DNA of 64,000 nucleotides from the NCBI GenBank assembly GCA_035771175.1, contig CM069603.1, positions 25,892,286 through 25,956,285 of the forward strand. The letters are read 5' to 3'. Below are positions 56,042 to 64,000 of the stretch, piece after piece. This stretch comes from Paratinospora sagittata (lineage: Eukaryota > Streptophyta > Magnoliopsida > Ranunculales > Menispermaceae). The position numbers and the translations under genes were made by a program. Position 1 is the first letter of the stretch; every line of letters begins with the position of its first letter. Below the pieces are notes generated by a model. The model searched no databases and was not told the origin of the DNA. It saw only the letters and a program-made list of their open reading frames with translations.

Positions 56042-57543
56042 TACAGTGTATTGTACATTGTATTTATGGTATGTACAGTGTATAGTACACTGTGCTGATC
56101 ATGATGCCGCCCTACGTAATGGGCGTTTAAGGGCGTTGTGACAGTATCACTGTGAGTAGATTTTGTTCCCCCATCATATGCATATCATAAAAACTATAAA
56201 AAATATTTTATCTCGTGATTCATGCTTATTTACATGTTTTTAAATCTTATTAGCATGAGGTGTAGCTAAATGATATTTTGTACATGTATGAATATGATTT
56301 TACATGTCATGATAGAGAATGTTTTACTTTACATGTTTATGAGTAAATGTATGCTATGATGGAAAATGAGTAGATCTTCATGGATAAGATTAAATGTACA
56401 TTATATGACTTGTTGGGGCTGTTATTAATGCTCTTATGATAATTAATACAGGTCTTGAACCATTTATCATTGTTCTATGCACACTAAATGATTTTCGATG
56501 CTTATGTTTGTTGATTTAGAAAACATGTTAAGGATATATGGTGATGTTATACATGATTATGAATATGAATATACAGGAACATTTCGCATGCTTGTCAATC
56601 TAATGTAGTGGTTGATTATGTGTTGAATAATTATGCCATGAATGCAGTCTTGCATATTAAGATCATGCATGAATTTTGGGTATAATCTTATGTGGTTGGT
56701 TGTGGAAATGGCTAAAATGGTGATGAATTGTGTGAGGTCCACCGGCTGAGACATCATCGGTTGGATGTCTTGGGTATTCTAATTGGTAGACATAACTCAC
56801 GGTAGGGACATGAGTATCTAGACGTCTAGAGGGCTTCTAATTGCAACTAACCATTGGAATAGGAACTCAGTTGCCGCATAAAACATAGGTTTGATGTTTC
56901 ATAGATTGGAAGTATCTAGGATGTACCTACGTTATATGTCTGGTGTGTAACTTCCTTTTGAACTATGGATTTCAATGAAAATGTGTACTTTGTACCAATA
57001 TCTATTTTCATAACTTGCACATGTAATAATAGTACTTATAACCTCTGAGATGATTGATTTATGCATTGTTTTCAATGTATTGGTGAGTATATGACGGTGG
57101 ATATGCGAGATCATCTCCCTAGGCTATAAGCTTACTCTACTTCTTTAATTTTTAGGATCTTGCAGTGCCTTATACAAGGGCAAGAGTGTCAGATATTGAT
57201 ATATCCCGCTGTTGGCTCCATCACTTCTAGTTGGTGAGTACTAGATAAAGCGAGAGGCGTCTCGAGTTTGCTTAGGAGGTGTTAAATTTTCATTAAACTT
57301 TGAACCTATACTTACATATGGATAATTGTAATAATTTTTTCTTTACTTAACTTTTCATGATAATTATGCACATTTGTTGATTATCTTTTTCTTGTGTTTA
57401 TCTAAGCCACGTGTGGCTTGTTCATGGCTGCATGTTTGAGGAAATGATGATGTGTAGAGCCTAAGGGTTACTAGTACCCTATTGGTGAGGGTGCTAGCTC
57501 GAGCGGCTTGATGTTTTCTTAAGTGAAAATTGCAGTGGTCACA
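56042..57543 (+). mobile_element. T3 LTR copy 2 (3' part), in a tandem duplication
   Basis: It matches 51156-52525 closely, with small differences and one insertion of about 120 bp at 56250-56370. It ends GGTCACA followed by primer site TGGTATCAGAGC at 57546. It is part of the block repeat described in the findings. Confidence 0.85.
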
Positions 57544-57823
57544 GTTGGTATCAGAGCCTAGGTCTATAACCTATTGGGGCTCTAGAAGATCAAGGCTAGA
57601 GTACAAGACTTTAAAACTTGAAATCACCAAATCATGAAAGTTAAGTTTACCATGTCCAAAGAACTTGATAATCAAATGTGAACTATATAGGGTGCAAGTT
57701 TCCCCTTGGTAGACAAATCCTAAGATTTTTGCAACGGTCCTAAGACAATGCTTTGACGTTTCAGATCACTTATGAGGACACTTAGAGGACCTTTTAATGG
57801 AAATAGAGCCCCAGAGGCTCGGG
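57544..57823 (+). pseudogene. T3 leader and gag start, copy 2
   Basis: It matches 52526-52826 with a small deletion. It contains the primer site and the first codons of gag after the ATG at 57770, then breaks at AGGCTCGGG, where C5 sequence begins. Confidence 0.75.
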
Positions 57824-58844
57824 ATCATTTTTCCTTCAATGGATTTGAATGATATGAATAAAGTTTGATCAATCCAGAAGGTGAACAAAATCAGAGTTTA
57901 GTCGCAATATTAACAAAGTGTTTGCAGCGAGAAGAAACGACTAATTTTCAAGAGTTTTTGCTCAAACAAAATTATGTGTTTGTTTCAATTGTTCAAGGAG
58001 TTATTTATAAAACTTGCTCAAATTTTTATTCTCAAAAATTGTTTTGGCACTCGTTTTGAATTTCAAATCAAACGGTCAAATTGTTTTACAAAAATGTGTA
58101 TGTTTAGACTGTTCAAGAAAAACTAAAAGATTTGTGTAATCACAAGAATAACAAGTATTAGAAACATCACAGGTTGATAGTATTTTCAGATATTTATTAG
58201 TATTGCATTAGCGTCTTGAAGGAGCGTCAGCGTCCTGAATTACCCTGATCTGAAAAATAGACTTTTTTTTCAACTTCTTCTTGGAGGGCTCTAATACTAC
58301 ATTAGAGTCCTGATGGGTTAATATTTCAGAAACCCAAAAGTTCGGGGAGGGTGCTAATACTCGATCAGCGTCCTGATTGGCAACTGTTGGTTTTCTAGGT
58401 TGGTTTGATGAGGGCGCTCATACTCGATCAGCATCCTTATTTGAATGATGAACATTAAACCCAGAAACCATCATCGTTCTATAGTGTTGGCTTGATATTA
58501 AGTGACTAGCCACTACATTAGTGCCCTGATGTCCCACCAGTGTCCTGAAAGACACTGAAAACTTGTTTTCTTAAAAATTGATCTTTCCAAAACTTCTTAA
58601 ATCAAATCAACATTTGAGCTTTTTGGATCGAATCAATCATTTTGAAATCATGCAATTTTGGTCCAAAGATAATTAGAAAAATCTTCGGATTGAATCGATT
58701 AAACTTATTTTCTACAAGATAGAAGATCATTTGAAAACTTACGAGAAATAATGAGAAATTCATGAAGTTAATGATTTGCTGAATTAGATGATGACTGACA
58801 TTCTACAAGCCTAATTCATTCTAGAACTTGAAATCAAAGTTTTG
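57824..58844 (-). mobile_element. C5 copia LTR copy 2
   Basis: It matches 54984-56020. The left end of the LTR (54508-54983) is missing here. It includes the hairpin array at 58207-58560. The frame at 57865-58059 is not a gene; it reads LTR sequence. Confidence 0.8.
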
Positions 58845-59284
58845 AATATATGGTATTCATCTCCATCACGAGCTTTACTTCCTTTCCATCATGCTTTAAG
58901 TAAAGTATCTATGCATCATCATGTATTTAATATGCGTAGGAATGTAGTGTATATATGTATATATCACATAGACATGTCGCTTGTAGATGGACGGCATATG
59001 AAAAATTTTGGGTGTTGGACACTTGTTTGACTTCAGGTGAATGTTTATATTAGATGTTGAATCGTGTGGTATACAATTTGGATGCGATCTTGTCATATAT
59101 GGATGATGGATTTAAATTTTGGTTCAATTGTTTTATGTCATATATAGGTTGTATATTGAGAATTCAGGTTTATTGTTTAGCTTTTCTCCAGAAGGCTTAA
59201 CAGTGCCTCAAGTTTTTTCCTGGAGTGCCATATGATCTAGGGTATTGTGCCGGTCGTGAGGTCAACCAGAAAGGGGTCGTGACA
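58845..59284 (+). mobile_element. T4 chromovirus LTR fragment, 3' end
   Basis: 440 bp ending AGGGGTCGTGACA, the same terminal plan as T5. The start is missing. It abuts the interior of a copia LTR on the right. Confidence 0.55.
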
Positions 59285-59617
59285 TAGGCTCACACCAGCA
59301 AGCTAAGTAAGTTAGGTTGACTCATACCTGAAAGTTGAGTGTTGTAAAGGTTGTCTCGCACCTATGTAGTTGAGAAGGTCGTAATAGGTTTGTTCCTCAC
59401 CTGTGAAGAGGACTCACTGGTGAAGCTTTAGAAATCCTAATTGAGAGATTAAGTAATGGACGTAGGCATGGCCGAACCACTATAAATCATTTGGTACTTG
59501 ATATTTTTAATTTCCCTGTCTTTCCACTATTTATTTGTTAACATCTTGAAAAAGTGCATAACCTGCTAATTAATCCAATTCACCCCCCCCCTCTTGGACT
59601 AAGTGTTGGGGCAAACA
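59285..59617 (+). mobile_element. C6 copia LTR fragment, 3' end
   Basis: It begins within the proximal hairpin array (CTCACACC and GTTGAG blocks), then has the TATA box (59481-59487), the GTCCAA-type hairpin with a run of eight C, and the end GGGGCAAACA. No primer site follows; T3 internal sequence does. Confidence 0.75.
59481..59487 (+). promoter_or_regulatory. TATA box of the C6 LTR fragment
   Basis: TATAAAT in the ACCACTATAAATC context. Confidence 0.6.
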
Positions 59618-59676
59618 GTCAGGAAACAACCAAGTGAAGTGAAGTTCCTAAGGCGGGGGAACTAGTTAGGAAACGA
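59618..59676 (+). other. T3 internal 3' end with purine block
   Basis: CCTAAGGCGGGGGAACTAG (59648-59666) is like the T1 tract TCTAAGGCGGGAAGG. It continues ACTAGTTAGGAAACG, matching 49102-49117. Confidence 0.65.
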
Positions 59677-60248
59677 TATCACTATGAGTAGATTTTGTTC
59701 CCCCATCATATGCATATCATCTTAACTACAAAAATTATTTTATCTCATGATTCATGCTTATTTACATGTTATTAAATCTTATTAGCATGAGGTGTAGCTA
59801 AATGAGATTATGTACATGTATGAATATGATTCTTACATGCCATGATAGAAAACACTTTACTTTACATGTTTATGAGTAAATGTATGCTATGATGGAAAAT
59901 GAGTTGATCTTCATGGATAAGATTAAATGTACATGATATGATGTGTTGGGGTTATTATTAATGCTCTTATGATAGTTAATATAGGTCTTGAGCCATTTAC
60001 CATTGTTCTATGCAAACTAAATGATTATCAATGCTTATGTTTGTTGATGAAGAAACCATGTTTAGGATATATGGTGGTGTTATACATGCTTATGAATATG
60101 AATCTATTGGAACATTTCACATGCTTGTCAAACTAATGTAGTGGTTAATTGTGTATTGAATTATTATGCCATGATTGTAGACTTGCATATTAAGATCATG
60201 TATGAATTTTGGGTATAATCTTATGTGGTTTGTTGTGGAAGTGGTTGG
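59677..60248 (+). mobile_element. T3 LTR copy 3, first ~2.1 kb deleted
   Basis: It joins the internal end directly to LTR sequence equivalent to 51250 onward (ATATCACTATGAGTAG), so LTR positions about 49122-51248 are missing. It is cut at 60249 by C4. Confidence 0.75.
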
Positions 60249-60477
60249 TGTCTCAGTCTTATAGTCCAAGAGGGGGGTGAATTGGACTTGGTTGATTTGT
60301 GCACTACCTTTCAATTAAAATAATGAAACAAATAAAGTGTGCAGTAGATAACAATCAAAATAATCAAGGGCAGGAAAAGTAAATGGACACAACGATTTAG
60401 AGTAGTTTGGTTCCCCTTGAACCTACGTCCACTCCCCGATCACCACAATCAGGATTTTCCTATACACTATTGGCTAG

Positions 60478-60730
60478 TCAACTTACGGGCTTGACTAGAA
60501 GTTGTATATATTAACCAACACAAAGGCTTGGTTATAAGCCACACACATTAAACAACACAAGAGCTTGGTTAGAAAGTTACACACATTAACGAACACAAGG
60601 GCTTGGATATAAGCCACACACACTATCCAACACAAGGGCTTGGTTAGAAAGCCACACATACTAGCCTACACAAGGGCTTGACTAGAAAACCGCATTGTAA
60701 CCAACTTACGGGTCTAGTTACGAGCCGTAC
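60478..60730 (-). repeat. Proximal hairpin array, C4 LTR
   Basis: Seven to eight units of 36-40 bp with GGCTT/AAGCC arms: 60525-60540, 60600-60615 and 60637-60653, separated by 'cacacacattaaccaacacaa'-like spacers. Confidence 0.85.
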
Positions 60731-61668
60731 AAAAATATGGTATAGTCCCGGTTGACTTACACGTCAACAATACATCAAGATTACAAATGATAGAGAGAGA
60801 TGTTTTAAAACACTCTCAACAATATTAAGCGTACAATCTTGAATGAATAATCACTATTATTCCAACCACAGTATTTTAAATGATGTGAAGTGTTGAAATA
60901 GATGAAATCAATTACATGCAATCGATTCAAATAATAATAATGTGAGACATGTACTCAAATATTAATTCTAACAATGATATGCATAAAACACATGAATCAA
61001 TATGCATAAATGATCAAGATTTATTGATTTTAAATATATAAATGGTTAAGATCAAGAATCAAAATAATCAAGTAATGATCAATGAAATTAATTCAAAATA
61101 ATGTAAGTTTAGCACATGAATCAATACCACATGATATGTATGAAACCACTAAATAAGATAATGTAATATGAAGATCAAATATAGTTTCACAAGTAGTACT
61201 TAAGTCAAAACGGTTTTCTAGATATCAAATCAAGCACAAAACCTATTTACTCAAACAAAATCACAAGAATCTTAATGGGAAGATTTTACCCAACTTTGGT
61301 AATGATGAAGCTTAGAGATTCTTCAAGTGTGATGATGGTTGAGAGAATCCTCGTTCAATGATGATAAAAAATCAACAAGATGTGAAGAACTCACTCAAAA
61401 ACGTCTTGATCTATTGCTCAAGAGAAACACACAAGGTTCTCAAAGAGTTTGAAGGATTAGGCGAACTATATGAAAGTATGAATCAAAGATATGAATGTAG
61501 GTGTACTTTTGCTTTGAAAGATGTTTAAAATCACTCAAGAACTTGTTTTAAACTTGTAAAAATGATAGTATGAAAAACGGTACAAGTTCTCAATTTTTTG
61601 CAAAAGTTGTTCTTCAAATGAGCAAGTGTGGTATTTATAAAAAAACACTAGACCGAAGCACATGATGG

Positions 61669-61995
61669 CGTTCCTCAATGAAGGAGCGCGCTTTTGAATT
61701 AAAATCTGAAACTTTCCATATTTCCCTCCAATCAAGGAGCGCGTTCCTTAATATGTCCATTGAGCATAAGACCGAGATTCTTCATCAAGAGCTATTGACT
61801 CTATAAAATTTTCTATTTTTCCTTTAACTACATGAGCACTTTCTTGTTAAGAAGAGCGCATTCCTTTTCTTTGATTAGAAAAACCTGAGTCTCGAAAAAA
61901 AAAATGGGAGCTCGTTCGTTTCTTAAGGAGCGCATTCCTTAAACTCTGATCAGAAAAATTCAAGTCTCTAGAAAATGCATAGGAGCGCGTTCCTT
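61669..61995 (-). repeat. Distal GCGC hairpin array, C4 LTR
   Basis: Six units of AAGGAGCGCGTTCCTT type, for example 61734-61749, 61924-61941 and 61981-61995. They are near in design to the T3 gypsy array at 49331-49569. Confidence 0.85.
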
Positions 61996-62583
61996 CACGT
62001 TGAAGTGATAAAAACCCGATTTTTCGATTAGAAAGAGTTTTTGATATTGTCAAACATATAAACTAACTTTCAAAACATTTTTGACAAGATTGTAACACAA
62101 TTGACAAAGATAAACACGTGCAAAAGATCGATTAAAGCAGATGATCAATACATTCGATACGACACACGTAAAACGATAAAACCATGCAAAGTTGGTAATA
62201 TGAGTTGATGATAAACAATGTTAACTATATGATTGCATGATAATCATGATAATGTTTGTGCATGCATGATCAATATGATAATAGTATATGTGCATGAATA
62301 TCTAAAGACCTATTTGCATGATTTTCAAAAGATGCAAATAATATTATGGTTGGAACGAGTAAGAATTATTCTACAGCACTAAGATTCTGAACTAAGGATT
62401 ACAAACAAGAAGCTCTTGGCATTGTTGTTCTATCCACATGCTTTGGCGATATAGTTGAATCCATCTAATATAGCTAGTTAGCACTGAAACAACTCAGTCA
62501 AATATATTAATTATGTGATTATATTGTTTGTAAACATCAAAACACTTAAGAAAATACTAAGTGGAAAACCACTTAAGTCAACA

Positions 62584-62599
62584 ATCTCCCCCTTTTTTA
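62584..62599 (-). other. C4 polypurine tract
   Basis: The minus strand reads AAAAAAGGGGGAGAT next to the LTR start, identical in design to C3. Confidence 0.85.
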
Positions 62600-64000
62600 T
62601 GATGACAAACAATATAAACTTGATAAACAAACAATCAAATAATATTCATAGCATGATTCTTAGGATATGAAAAGCGCACATACTATGACATGTTTTAAGA
62701 CAAATCCAGATTGTTTATCAAGATTCCAATAATTCTCCCCCTTTTGATATCATCAAAAAAGATCTAAGCATTTTTTTTTTTTAAATTCTCATGAAGAAAT
62801 ACCTAGGACATAACATCAAAACACAAGAGCTCCCCATTTCTCAAAGAGACAGAGACTCCCCCTAAGTCTATGCATTCAATATTATAGAGGATTTATGATA
62901 TATAATCAAGATGAAGCACATATGAATACATAGATAATGTCATATCACAATACCAGTCATGAAAATCAAGAATTTGAAGCACATGGAGACATGTAAACAT
63001 GATAATGGTTGGAAAATATTACCTCAAAAACATACATGGGCTAGCTAGATAACATTTAGAACAAATGCATAGCATAGCCAATGAGATGTACATGTAGATG
63101 CATATACAAGATAAAATGTATAAGAAGCATCTAGACGTGTAAGAATGAGAATGAGATTTGCCAAAATAAAATTGATTCACAAGGAGTTTGAGCATAGGCA
63201 AATTTATCTCAAGATGATAGGCATAAGCATGATCAATTATACGCAAGGCCTAGGATGCTATATGCTTTATCATTTATATCAAACAAGTATGAGCATGGGC
63301 ATATACCAAAAATATAGCATAGGCAAAGATTTCAAGATTAAAGCAAGGCCTAGCTATTTTGATTCTAATTAGATGCAAAAGATGATTTGAAAAGCGTAAG
63401 GCATCAATTAGAGATCAATGTTCAAAAACATTTGATGCATATAGAATTAGAAATTCAAATGTTGCATCAATGACATGTAAATGAAAGAACATGCCAAAAA
63501 AATGTATACACATAGGCAAGGGCAATGTCTTTCTAATGAATTAGGCATGTATAAAGATATGAATATAAGCACAGCCTAAGACATGGATTCAAAGTGATGC
63601 ATTTGAAAGATATTAATTACGTATTATGCATACTTGAATCAAGTAGATGTGAATCATGCACATATAAGGATTATATAATAAATTTGGTACAAGCATGATC
63701 ACAATTCAAATAGGAGAGCATAGGCAACAAAAATATGTAATGAGATCAAGATCTAGCTCTAATCATGAATTCTAGGTAATATGATAAATTTCATGCATTT
63801 TATAGCCTAACAAAGTTTTTGGTTTGATCCAAAATATATATGTCATGCAAAAGATCAAAACCAATCTCAAATCATGAATATGAGGCAAATAGTATTTCAA
63901 GTTTTCAAGCACAAGGGCAACATATTCACCAGGATCAATCCTTCTCGGAGATCCCGTCTGCACCTATCATTGAAACCCTCTGCACGGTCTACAATTGAGG
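62600..64000 (-). other. C4 3' untranslated region, to the window edge
   Basis: AT-rich, similar in order and wording to C3 10449-12269 (for example 'aaggcctagctatt' at 63344 and 10972, and a second 'tctcccccttttgatatcatcaaaaa' block). No supported ORF; the accessory ORF would lie beyond the right edge. Confidence 0.6.

Larger units (their letters stand above)
60249..62583 (-). mobile_element. C4 3' LTR, minus-strand copia
   Basis: A 2335-bp LTR in minus orientation, from TGTTGACTTAAG at 62583 (after a purine tract) to GACTATAAGACTGAGACA at 60249. It keeps the GTCCAA/TTGGAC hairpin near the end, but its proximal and distal arrays have their own sequences (60478-60730 and 61669-61995). The TATA context is decayed (ATTTAGAGTAG near 60395). 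Confidence 0.85.

Noticed and set aside
57865..58059. 64-codon ORF in copy 2 of C5.
   Set aside because: The same sequence in copy 1 (around 55025) is broken, and it lies in LTR sequence.
60478..60730. Regularly spaced repeats, possible CRISPR-like array.
   Set aside because: The spacers are also similar to each other, units vary, no cas genes are present, and the array sits inside a plant LTR upstream of its promoter region.

Overview
The window is a block of plant (angiosperm) repetitive DNA made almost entirely of nested, decayed LTR retrotransposons. I found no host protein gene, tRNA, rRNA or CRISPR array. The evidence for a plant is the set of element lineages: chromoviruses with Tekay/Del-type gag, pol and integrase C-termini; Athila/Tat-like Ty3-gypsy elements with a tRNA-Asp-type primer site; and long-LTR Ty1-copia elements of SIRE/Maximus type with a methionine-tRNA primer site and plant-transposon accessory ORFs. 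The dense nesting, solo LTRs and decay dominated by C-to-T changes suggest heterochromatin, probably pericentromeric.

Layout, left to right. (1) 1-2081: 5' end of a minus-strand Athila-like element (A3), inserted in the 5' LTR of a plus-strand copia element (C1). (2) 2082-19694: C1, whose two LTRs lie about 15 kb apart. It holds a broken gag and a broken accessory ORF but no pol. A second copia unit (LTRs at 5765-7547 and 14063-15378) splits the accessory ORF. That unit holds a minus-strand copia element (C3) and a chromovirus LTR fragment. (3) 19695-20530, 39388-40384 and 48092-49101: the RNase H, 3' UTR and 3' LTR of an Athila-like element A1. (4) A1 is interrupted by solo LTR T2 (20531-39387). 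T2 is split by chromovirus T1 (21883-37661), which carries two further solo LTRs, T5 in its RNase H and a copia LTR in its 3' LTR. (5) 40385-48091: a second Athila-like element, A2, with both LTRs but no RT or RNase H, inserted in A1's 3' LTR. (6) 49102-60248: chromovirus T3 with a 3.4 kb LTR, gag and protease, hit by a copia LTR (C5). Part of this block is tandemly duplicated (51156-56020 and 56042-58844). (7) 60249-64000: the 3' end of a minus-strand copia element, C4.

No element here looks autonomous. Every gag, pol or accessory frame is broken by stops, frameshifts, deletions or insertions, so movement would need proteins from elsewhere. The most interesting signals are in non-coding DNA. 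Chromovirus LTRs repeatedly carry a good 5' splice site in the leader, and a 3' splice site lies at or just before the gag start, which suggests a spliced gag mRNA. LTRs of unrelated lineages carry arrays of short inverted repeats whose sequence changes between lineages while the stem is kept. The copia accessory ORFs are preceded by promoter-like sequence. Five amber stops in the T1 integrase fit deamination at methylated CHG sites.
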